In this document: positions 33,001 through 39,641 of the stretch, in pieces
Layout of the letters: the number at the start of each line of letters is the position of its first letter
How positions within the stretch are numbered: position 1 is the stretch's first letter
NCBI GenBank assembly: GCA_959603585.1
Contig: CAUGYD010000005.1
Coordinates: forward strand, 62,001-126,000
Reading direction: 5' to 3'
DNA from: Scatosoma sp900555925
Lineage (GTDB): Bacteria; Bacillota; Clostridia; Christensenellales; Borkfalkiaceae
DNA length: 64,000 bases
The notes under the pieces: model-generated
What the model was told of the DNA's origin: nothing
Database searches by the model: none
Seen by the model: the letters and a program-made list of their open reading frames with translations, nothing else
Translations under genes and position numbers: made by a program

Positions 33001-34411
33001 TCGTTACACCGTCTCCGACAGTCTTTAAGATGTCGTCGACAAAGTCCTTCGTCTTTGCGGACGAAGTAGAGGCCTCATGGAAATAAATGATTTCGTCGTT
33101 ATAGAGGAGATACGGTGTCTTTACGCCGTCGACGGAAGCGACGGACAAAGCGCCCTCATAGGTCGAAGGAGATCCTACGACACCGGAATCGGGGTTACTG
33201 GTCAAAGCATTGCTTCCGTTCTTTTCGGAACCGAACGTCGCATTATAATCGTTTCCGGCCGCCACAATCAAAGAGATCCCCGCTTCGCGGATACTGTCGT
33301 AAATTTCACTTACCTTCTCTTCATCTACTTCTCTGGTAAAGCCTGCGGCCGTACCGAGGGACATATTGATGACGTCTACTCCGAGATTGACGCAGTCCTC
33401 CAAAGCCGCTAAAATCCAAGAGGTCTTTGCGCCGGTCTGTGTATCGGAAAATACTTTCATAATGGCGAGCTGCGCATTGGGCGCAACGCCGGTAATACGG
33501 TCGTCCTTTCCGGCGATAATACCGGCGACGTGCGTGCCGTGTTCAGAATCGATAGGAAGCACATCGGGGTCCTTATCCGCATAGTCGTAGGCGTAAGGGA
33601 CCTTCTTATTGACGTAAACGTCTTCGCCCGTAAGTCCGGGTGTAAAATCCGCCGCGAGCGTATCGTTTACCTTTTCAGAGACATTGTCCAAAGTAAACGC
33701 TTCGTTCGTAGTGGTAAAATTATCTACGCTGAAAGCAGAATGCGTATAATCGAGCCCCGTATCCAAAATAGCGACAACGACACCGTCGCCCTGATATTCC
33801 GATTCAGAGCTGTCAAAAATACCCGTTTCGTAGACGTCGACTTCATTGGTCACGACTTCTGTTTCCGCAGGAGCATAGGTCTCCCCTACGATCAGATTCG
33901 CCTTGGAATCCAAAAGTTTGCCGACCTTTTCAAAATCTTTGGCCTGAATGGTAATTTCAAAGCCGCTTAAAATGGTATCGTAAGTCTCGCCGAGCGTATA
34001 ATTTACGCGCGACTTATTCAGAATTTTGACCAGCTCAGCCTGTTCATCGGCGACATTGGAAGAAACTTTGCTCGCCTCGGCCGAAGACGTGTATTCGCTC
34101 AATGTTTGACTGCTGCCGCTTTTACGGTAGGAATCCATAATCGAGTCTGTACTCATCGTCACGATGATGGACACTTCCTCGCTGGGCGAAATGTCCTCCG
34201 GCAATTTGAAAATGGCGTTCTTGTCGTAAAAATCTTCCTGATTGGTCTTTATGTCGCCCGTCAATTTGGAAACGGACGCAGTCTTTTCACCGGCATTTGA
34301 AACGTCATCAGCTAAAACGTCCTTAAAACTGCTGGAAAACACGCCCGATATAAAACTTACGGCTCCTACAAAAGAGAGTGTCTTTATAGCTGCTTTTTTG
34401 AATTTCGTCAT
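27026..34411 (-). CDS. Giant membrane-anchored subtilisin-like protease with BspA-type LRR domain
   Basis: Extracellular S8 serine protease of 2,461 residues. Signal peptide (~1-35), propeptide, catalytic domain with Asp in VVAILDTGLDYTHS (~217), His in DSEHGTHVAGIIAG (~292) and Ser in LSGTSMAAPNQAG (~616), so the triad is complete. A PA-type insertion (IVLVKRGTTNFEDKVRVAL, ~500-530) interrupts it, as in C5a peptidase and lactocepin relatives. Next come Fn3-like and Big_2-like domains (~640-1370), about 40 LRR_5 repeats (~1390-2270; YAFAGCxxLxxVxI pattern), a helical stalk with ALPADITLDNKEAVNAARAA (~2330-2390), a proline spacer and a C-terminal membrane helix (~2405-2430) with a charged tail. 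AAGGGA precedes ATG 34411. It lies between a repeat lipoprotein and the opp operon, suggesting peptide generation for uptake. Confidence 0.93.
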   Translation of the reverse strand: MTKFKKAAIKTLSFVGAVSFISGVFSSSFKDVLADDVSNAGEKTASVSKLTGDIKTNQEDFYDKNAIFKLPEDISPSEEVSIIVTMSTDSIMDSYRKSGSSQTLSEYTSSAEASKVSSNVADEQAELVKILNKSRVNYTLGETYDTILSGFEITIQAKDFEKVGKLLDSKANLIVGETYAPAETEVVTNEVDVYETGIFDSSESEYQGDGVVVAILDTGLDYTHSAFSVDNFTTTNEAFTLDNVSEKVNDTLAADFTPGLTGEDVYVNKKVPYAYDYADKDPDVLPIDSEHGTHVAGIIAGKDDRITGVAPNAQLAIMKVFSDTQTGAKTSWILAALEDCVNLGVDVINMSLGTAAGFTREVDEEKVSEIYDSIREAGISLIVAAGNDYNATFGSEKNGSNALTSNPDSGVVGSPSTYEGALSVASVDGVKTPYLLYNDEIIYFHEASTSSAKTKDFVDDILKTVGDGVTSHDFEYVTIPGVGRPSDYIESKEFYKGKIVLVKRGTTNFEDKVRVALQQIGAAGIIIYNNVSGTISMSVGSNTGAVCSISQEEGEMLAAAGSGVLRVSKEQVAGPFMSDFSSWGPTSDLRIKPEITAHGGEILSAVPGQDYDRLSGTSMAAPNQAGATALIRQYVKYSGTFGELSNTEITARVNQLMMSTADIVYNKNGLPYAVRKQGAGLVNINKAATSAAYLTTYDKNGETMDKTKFELGDDKERTGVYEMTFDIHNISQSSVSYNVDAIVMSEGVSEIYTSHSDRTVTQDGYLLSGAKTTVTAVQNGQQSGNSVTVAAGSSATVTVKIVLSEEDKKYIADSFEYGMYVEGFITLEATSGTDVDLNIPMLAFFGDWEEAPVFDEEYYDTNVDEIDSGKDPEDKLMADAYATRVIGGLYSDYIATLGSYYFVQDPSATQIAANKEHIAISNQTGESGSINNIYGIWAGLLRNAKEVNISIVEDSTGREIFNKTSYNQRKSWSSGNTIYQSSIDVDFSALEHNLKNNTKYNVKVTTYIDYGDKESQDQANVRNTFEFPLYIDFEAPVVTDVVYRTEYDRTTKKTKLFADLNIYDNHYAMSVQIGQVTPADPSSGYTLSMSSFGKYMTPVYSSFNSTSTVTIELTDYIEQIRNSVGYDKNGNLVNNNSFVATCYDYAMNFATYEITLPDEFLSMAFAEDEIRLSPNETKLIDSEVLKFYPETSWLQVLDFESSDPDIADVVNQTIIAKKSGTATITAIGYDEDGNKVTADVNVKVLAEGEEGYNGGYSVPEVSKFTLTGYKTNKAYYSTSSDEREIGLTGGNYDFDGDYSLSMFPSESVTLEYSLDSYFPERTEVIYKSGNDRTATVSEDGTIVAQAEGTTIISVNVLFDGKPTFYSGNVTITVKDPFTTNSIYLMSYKGLGGEVTIPDDRGVTTIYAYAFSGYEYVDKDLSAGDVINDEDPYYLKQQYIGDDTITKIVIPEGVEEIQQYAFANLTALEEVVLPTSLKKIGVGAFFGCNKLKKINLENAKFINEKAFSGCALEEIDLSSVVAIGNYTFESCKLNYVELPASSQSLGVGAFYKNDYLTSVEFRAPKIKIGSYAFAECAQLGSVDINAAVISSYAFQGCTSLDDVTLGKDVAVIGEYAFAGTAVSAFELAAGNTALTAGENGALLYKNTEEGKELVLAAPEYAWPNNTVTTDATSIATGAFAGNTKIYYVNADNVTKVGSYAFADCSNLRQVSMKNVETIGDYAFAATAITATPDLSNVSSVGDYAFVSTKITSVTVADNTEIGNYAFALCGALESVTIGNNVTVGEYAFYCPVYILNVEATSSNKYYTPYTYEVKNEKGEVVQTFDYYRYNFNAGVTSKLTKVTIGDGVTLGNHAFDGNAKLTSLTFGSDAKIGDFAFFNAAALKNVDLSRAKSIGANAFSGSVEPDIEIIQMSTGNVARPAYKWEYKEGGLVASDYFTTQFAPAFTKADLTNATSVGEYAFANNEALRTVVIGSGLTEIADYVFANCIALSSAELPEQIGKVGNYAFFKTALTEVELGSVSSIGEYAFAQTDLTKAVLKAGVTIGDGAFAYCYDLATVENLSAVNTIGASAFAGTALTEAILTDVTYIGDFAFGDSKITKVELGEKLVSLGENPFYGCNIESFGKYTEAEFNGESIGKQFVETYDVSSTVKVIDGVLYQSVPNGLELVSYPMAKTGASFVVEEGTVRISARAFFGSALQNVTLPSTLKALGDKAFYANENLAVVVFKSYNAPILEEEYDESYAADTSNVPFVGFTGLEGLGITEFYIWNITGYPSNFYFGANFVDYIGHISDNIVMVKPANGQNYDSFILSQYFGTSVDGSNAATEETLKVIDMINALPADITLDNKEAVNAARAAYDSLIPAQQALVGNFETLKKAESTIAYLEANQEKPTPKPEDEKQPSAFVKFMKNNWIGLTIAAVAVVALAVYITINEVNKKKATKRGTEDSTNEESVNEEENKKED

Positions 34412-34437
34412 TATTTTATCCCTTCCAATCTTTTAAC

Positions 34438-37400
34438 TTATGCGGCAGACGAATTTTCTTCCGTATCTTCCACCACCGTGATTTCTCCGAGAACTCCGTC
34501 TTTCACTTCGATTTTAAGCGTCTCATTAGAATAGAGCACTACGGTATAAATTCCGGTCGCCTCGTCGTGAGAAATATTCTCTTTTACTCCGAACAGACTT
34601 CCGTTGACAGAAACGAGGAACACTTTATCCTCCGAAGTGACGTCGATAAAGGATTTCCCATCGGCGGAAGAAATTGTCGTAATTTGTTCCTCCGTCACGG
34701 TTGCCGACTCATAAGCCCCGATAATTTCGGTCTCAGTGTCGGGAACTGTTCCCGCGTCCTCGGCAACAAGCTCGATTTTATAATATACGGTCGAAGTGAT
34801 CTTTCCGGCATCATCTTTCTCTCTGACGATATAGTATACCACACCATCAATCTGAACGACGCTGGTAACGCTGTTCTCATTTTCTACCGACTCGCCGTTC
34901 TTTTTCAAATCCGAAACGGTAAAGATAGAGCCTGCCGTCAGAGAATTGAGCTCGGTAGCGACAACTCTTTCCACCTCGAAGCTGTAATCGCCGTACTCCA
35001 TCTGCTGAACGCGAGTGAACGCATACAGATGATAAGCATAAACGCCAAAGATTTCGTGCTTTTCAAGCTCGAAGCGAATACGGTAAGTATAGCCGTCATC
35101 AAGCTCAAATTCGATCGTATATAATCCGCTTTGGCTCGGAGAAGCTTCCTCTTCGCTCAATACTTCGTGCTCGACGGTCACAGGTTTTCCGTTTATGTCG
35201 TAAATTCCGGAAAGCTGTCCGAACGTACCCGCAAAATAGGTCTCGGTTTCGGCTCCTGCCTCGTCGTATACGGTATTAATGGAGAGCTCACCGATAACGT
35301 TGTCGAACAAATATCCCTGAATGAGGAATTGATAGTACATGGTAAGATAAGAATAGGAAGGAGCCTCAATAACCCTGCTCAGTCCCGTTACGATATAGGT
35401 ACCCACGCCCCGACCGTCTTCATCAGCGCCCGTATAGTCAACGGATATATCAAAGCGATAATAGCCAAGGCCTACATCTATTCTTACATACATTTCCGTA
35501 TCCGTACGGACGACGTAACATTTATATGCCACCCCGTTAATTTTTACCGTACCGTTTACATTGAATTCCGTCCCGCCGGAAGGAGTGAAGATCAAATCTT
35601 CCAACGCATAAAGGTGGGATTCTTCTCCTTCGTTCACTAATACAGGATAGTTATTAACCTTCTCACCCTCCTCGCCGCGGGTAAAGGTAAGGTCGTAACC
35701 GTTGTTTTTGTAATACGTCTTTCCGCCGTATGTTGTCGTATCGGCAAACTTGCCGAAATCTTCTTCCTTAAATCCGTAAGCATTCGCCGTTTCACCGGTT
35801 TTCGCCTGACGATAAATAGTGACCTCGTTATTTTCGTCGATATTGTAATAATACCGCGTTTCTCCGTTAAAGATAGCGAATCCGTATTGAGAGAATACCA
35901 GGGATTCGAGGTCTTTTGTATAGTAGGCGGTGGGCGTAAATTTGATAGGCGTGGCGCTTCCCGCTTCCGTATCGTAATGATAAATGCAAGCGTCCGTCCC
36001 CTCGGAATTTACATAGTAGAGCAATTCGTCCGTAATCAACGTGTAGGAACCGACCTCTTTTTTACCCTTCTCGGTGTATTTTGTCGCGTTGCCCAAGTTA
36101 TCGAGAATGAGGACCGACCAATCTTCCGCATTGACGTACGTTTGAACCGCTTCGTCGCGAATGACGACAAAGACATTGTACGCGGTAGAGCCGCTGACCA
36201 TGACCGCAAGTTTTCCCGTCAGCTCGACATCTTTGCTTCCGTCGTTATAGTGGAGCGTATAAACGTCGCCGTCGATTTCATAAGAGCCGTTTTCGTCGAT
36301 ATATTTCGGCGCAGTCTCTCCGCTCTCATTTTTTTCCAAAGTATATACTTTCAGATTGCCGTATCCGTCGAGTTCGATATAAATTCCCGACGAGAGCTGA
36401 TTGTCGATAAGGATATAATTCGCATATTCCTTTCCGCGGACTGTAAAGGTTTTATTTTCGGAGTCTATATCGAAATAGCGATATTGATCTTCGAAAGCGA
36501 TATAGACAAGATTTTCGGAGGCGGAATACGTCCCTTCATAAGTCTTACCTCCGTCGAGCCAGGAGGCCTTGAACCCAAATCCGTCCAGCGTCAGAATTCC
36601 GTCACCGGAATACTCCCCGCTATACGCTTCATTATACGGAGCAAAGAATACGTTAGAGGAATTAGACAAGAGCAAGAAATCAAAAGTTTTTTCCGTCGAT
36701 TTGAATACGGAGATAACAGACCCGAAATCGGTAGTTCTATCCGTATCTTCCACCGTTCCCGAAATTTCTTTCTTACTCTCGACGCCCTCCTCGTCCTCAG
36801 TGACGACAGTATAAACCGCGTTGCCCTTTCCGTCGAAATGGATATATACGTTTTTATCCATACTTCCGTCGACGTTCCGAAGGTAAGCATTATACGGGAC
36901 ACTCTCCAACTTGATAAACGTCATTTTTTCTTCGTTCAGCTCGAAATACATGGTCCCTTCCGCCGTAGAGACGACCGTCACGCCGTTACTCGTCGAATAG
37001 AGCCCCGTAATCATCTTCTCACCGGAACGATAGACCGCAAATCCTCCGACCAACGTAAGAGTCTCTTTCCCGTCCTCGGATTTATATTCTTTGGAGAGGG
37101 TGGTAGGAGCACCGCCCGATCCCGAAGAATAAGAATACCAATAGGCGATGTTATACGAGGTAAGCTGGGAATCGAGCCCGAACACGATCACGTCTACTGT
37201 TTCAAGATCGACGGGATCCTTCGAAATTTCCTCTTCAGGATCGATATGTTTAGAAACTGTATACGTATAGAGCCCGGTCTCCTCGTCATATTCGACGGTA
37301 CCCTCGGAAACCTTTACGTAAGTTACGGAATTATATCCAAAAATGCCGCCGTAAAGGGACGCTTCGACGTTCTCCGCCTCGTTGATGACGAGCAGGGGTG

Positions 37401-39438
37401 CTTTATAAACCTTATCGCCTTGGTTATACAAATATTCGGCATATCCCGACGGTTTCTTTTCGAACGAATATTTGGTAACTTCTTCGCCGTCCACGTTTTC
37501 GGTGGTAGCCGAAAGCATAAAGGTATACTCTTCTTGTTTGTCCGAAAATCTTACGATTACGCCGCCGAAAGCAGAATTTTCCGCCGTATAGAACCCTTCA
37601 ATCGTCGTATTTCCGTCTTTATAGGTCACCCGATATAATCCGTCCGTCGTCAGCGTCGCGCCCGAATCGGCAACGAACGTCCGATCGAGGCCGGCACTAT
37701 AAGGCATATAACCCTTTTGGTCCCCTATTTCCACAATGCGGAGGGCCAAGACCGCCGAAAGCGTTTCTGTATCGAAAAGCGTGATCGTCCCATCTTCGTC
37801 CGTCGTGTAATAATAAGCTGTAGTAGAAGAACCGGTATTATAAGCCGCATTACCGAAACCGTCTAATATTATAGCATAAATATTATTCCGATAATAGACG
37901 ATTTCGCCGTTGCTTACCCCGAAACGAACGAGCACGCCCATGTCGTATTCTTCATCGTTACGGACTAAAAAGGCCGTCGTTTCCGTTCCTGCCGACGTTG
38001 TCGCGATATTGAGCGCAATCGTCAAAGTTTGGCCGCTCAATTGGCCGGATGTAAAGGTTGAGATATAAAATCCGTTTTCGTCGATAACGTAAGAGCCTTC
38101 GGAATTTTCGTTTATCCCTTCCTCGTTTTTAGCGGAATAAGTGATTCCGTTATAGGCGTCGAAATACAGCTTGATATTTTCATTCAGCCCTTCGCCCATC
38201 TTAAAGAAAGTTGCTACCGTATCCGGACGGGCTTCGTCGTAATAACAATACGTGCCGCCGTCGAAAAGTTTTCCCTCCCGAATAATCTCCTCGTTTTTAT
38301 CGAGAAATATAAATGTTTTATTGTCGCGATAGGTACCTTTGAAAAATACATTTCCGCGGGATAAATAGATATCCTGTGAGGTTTCGTCGAGGAGATAAAT
38401 ATAATCGCTCCCGCCGAACATATCGGTATAGCCCTGTTGCCATACGCCGTATAAGGTCGTATTTCTTTCGGGAATAAACGTATCGTCCGAAGCCGTCGTC
38501 GAATCGTCTTTATTGTAGAGAGAATCGGAAATAGCGTCTACTTTATAATCCGCTGTGCTTCCGCTCGCGCTCGTCGACCAGCCGGTAAGGAGATATCCCC
38601 CAAACGTATAATCTTTGGGAAGTTCTACCGCTTTGCCGTATACGGTTTCCAAAGAGTATGTTTCGTCCTCGGAATCTCCCGGATAATTCGTGTTAAAACT
38701 GACTTTGTATTTTTCGCGGTCAAAATACAGCTTAAAGATGTTTTCCGAAGCATTTGCGGACAATACTCTTGAAGTGATCTCTCCTTCGTGCTTCGTCTGC
38801 TTAAATCCCGTAAACGACTGTTCGCAGGTATATTCGATACCCACATAATCGGACCCGACGATATTCTCCGCATCTTTTTCGTAATCGTTCAGAGCGAGAT
38901 TTTGTTTATAGATTTCGATCGTATAAGCTACTTTATACTTTGCGGAAAGGGTGATTCCCTCTTCCGTCATTCTGGTATTTTTGGGAAGCTCCTTCTCTCC
39001 TAAAAACCAAGCCCCAAAAGTAAGTCCCTCTTTTGTCGGGGTATAACTCTGCATAAAGTCGTAAACGTTTGCCCCCGCTTTCAGATAGAGCGTACTTCCC
39101 TCAGCCAACGTTCCGCCGTCCAATTCCAGGGTTATGGCGAAAAGCTGAGCCCATTTCGCATAATACGTCTGCCCCTCTTCGGCGACGACCGTAACTACCG
39201 GTTCTCCGGTAAAATCTTCCGTGAGGTACCAGCCCTCAAACTCGTATCCGTCTCTTTCGGGCGTGGGAAGCGTGTATTCCGTTCCTACTTCGACGGAGAC
39301 ATTCGCGATTTCTTTTCCGCCGTTGGTGTCAAATATGTATTCGACCTTATTTTCCTTTTTGCAAGCAACGGCAAAAAGGCAGGTTACACCCACCAAAAGC
39401 ATCAGAAGCGTTAACAGGCCTTTTTTGATGTTTCTCAT
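34438..39438 (-). CDS. Giant repeat lipoprotein with InlB repeats and repeated LDGxGN modules
   Basis: 1,666 residues. Signal peptide and lipobox FAVAC (Cys ~26). InlB-type repeats follow (VEYIFDTNGGKEI ... GYEFEGWYL ... YYAKWAQ, ~32-98; others to ~345 with GYLLTGWSTS). The rest is a long acidic beta-rich region of modules I cannot name, marked by a recurring D-G-x-G-N-x-x-x-Y motif: ILDGFGNAAY (~519), IHFDGKGNAVY (~868), LTLDGFGFKAS (~953), IELDGYGNLKVY (~1023), LILDNLGNATKY (~1116), alternating with GxY...Y-D-G strands. No catalytic motif is visible. It is the first gene after a strong promoter and 26 nt before the subtilisin-LRR gene. Likely surface binding or scaffold role. Confidence 0.85.
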   Translation of the reverse strand: MRNIKKGLLTLLMLLVGVTCLFAVACKKENKVEYIFDTNGGKEIANVSVEVGTEYTLPTPERDGYEFEGWYLTEDFTGEPVVTVVAEEGQTYYAKWAQLFAITLELDGGTLAEGSTLYLKAGANVYDFMQSYTPTKEGLTFGAWFLGEKELPKNTRMTEEGITLSAKYKVAYTIEIYKQNLALNDYEKDAENIVGSDYVGIEYTCEQSFTGFKQTKHEGEITSRVLSANASENIFKLYFDREKYKVSFNTNYPGDSEDETYSLETVYGKAVELPKDYTFGGYLLTGWSTSASGSTADYKVDAISDSLYNKDDSTTASDDTFIPERNTTLYGVWQQGYTDMFGGSDYIYLLDETSQDIYLSRGNVFFKGTYRDNKTFIFLDKNEEIIREGKLFDGGTYCYYDEARPDTVATFFKMGEGLNENIKLYFDAYNGITYSAKNEEGINENSEGSYVIDENGFYISTFTSGQLSGQTLTIALNIATTSAGTETTAFLVRNDEEYDMGVLVRFGVSNGEIVYYRNNIYAIILDGFGNAAYNTGSSTTAYYYTTDEDGTITLFDTETLSAVLALRIVEIGDQKGYMPYSAGLDRTFVADSGATLTTDGLYRVTYKDGNTTIEGFYTAENSAFGGVIVRFSDKQEEYTFMLSATTENVDGEEVTKYSFEKKPSGYAEYLYNQGDKVYKAPLLVINEAENVEASLYGGIFGYNSVTYVKVSEGTVEYDEETGLYTYTVSKHIDPEEEISKDPVDLETVDVIVFGLDSQLTSYNIAYWYSYSSGSGGAPTTLSKEYKSEDGKETLTLVGGFAVYRSGEKMITGLYSTSNGVTVVSTAEGTMYFELNEEKMTFIKLESVPYNAYLRNVDGSMDKNVYIHFDGKGNAVYTVVTEDEEGVESKKEISGTVEDTDRTTDFGSVISVFKSTEKTFDFLLLSNSSNVFFAPYNEAYSGEYSGDGILTLDGFGFKASWLDGGKTYEGTYSASENLVYIAFEDQYRYFDIDSENKTFTVRGKEYANYILIDNQLSSGIYIELDGYGNLKVYTLEKNESGETAPKYIDENGSYEIDGDVYTLHYNDGSKDVELTGKLAVMVSGSTAYNVFVVIRDEAVQTYVNAEDWSVLILDNLGNATKYTEKGKKEVGSYTLITDELLYYVNSEGTDACIYHYDTEAGSATPIKFTPTAYYTKDLESLVFSQYGFAIFNGETRYYYNIDENNEVTIYRQAKTGETANAYGFKEEDFGKFADTTTYGGKTYYKNNGYDLTFTRGEEGEKVNNYPVLVNEGEESHLYALEDLIFTPSGGTEFNVNGTVKINGVAYKCYVVRTDTEMYVRIDVGLGYYRFDISVDYTGADEDGRGVGTYIVTGLSRVIEAPSYSYLTMYYQFLIQGYLFDNVIGELSINTVYDEAGAETETYFAGTFGQLSGIYDINGKPVTVEHEVLSEEEASPSQSGLYTIEFELDDGYTYRIRFELEKHEIFGVYAYHLYAFTRVQQMEYGDYSFEVERVVATELNSLTAGSIFTVSDLKKNGESVENENSVTSVVQIDGVVYYIVREKDDAGKITSTVYYKIELVAEDAGTVPDTETEIIGAYESATVTEEQITTISSADGKSFIDVTSEDKVFLVSVNGSLFGVKENISHDEATGIYTVVLYSNETLKIEVKDGVLGEITVVEDTEENSSAA

Positions 39439-39496
39439 TTCTTCCTTACTCCTTTGAATAAAGGCAACACTGTGACTATATATAAATACTTATATC

Positions 39497-39526
39497 ATTA
39501 TAGCACTTTTCTATTCCAAGTGTCAA
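39497..39526 (-). promoter_or_regulatory. Strong promoter of the surface protein-protease-Opp operon
   Basis: Minus strand TTGACA (39526-39521), 18-nt spacer, TATAAT (39502-39497). The leader is about 50 nt with AAAGGAGTAAGGA before ATG 39438. No other good promoter was seen between here and the end of the opp genes, where gaps are 1-33 nt. The rest of the 203-nt gap holds a short dyad (39609-39624) without a T-run. Confidence 0.85.
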
Positions 39527-39641
39527 ACAAATCACAATACCGAATTGCACATATAAATATGTATTTTATCGGACAAAAAGTATATTGCTCCTCAACCGTG
39601 TGATTTTATGGCAGCTCTGCCATTTTATCCGAGGGCCATTC

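Noticed and set aside
31436..33028. Plus-strand open frame of 530 codons inside the subtilisin-LRR gene
   Set aside because: Exact antisense of the catalytic domain, no ribosome binding site, no recognisable domain.
35887..37638. Plus-strand open frame of 583 codons inside the 1,666-residue lipoprotein gene
   Set aside because: Antisense shadow produced by third-position bias of the repeat-rich gene; no start site or motif.
39609..39624. Dyad ATGGCAG/CTGCCAT just after the LRR lipoprotein gene
   Set aside because: Only 6-7 bp with a tiny loop and no T-run; not called as a terminator. It shares TGCCATTTTA with the palindrome at 50666, which I take as chance.
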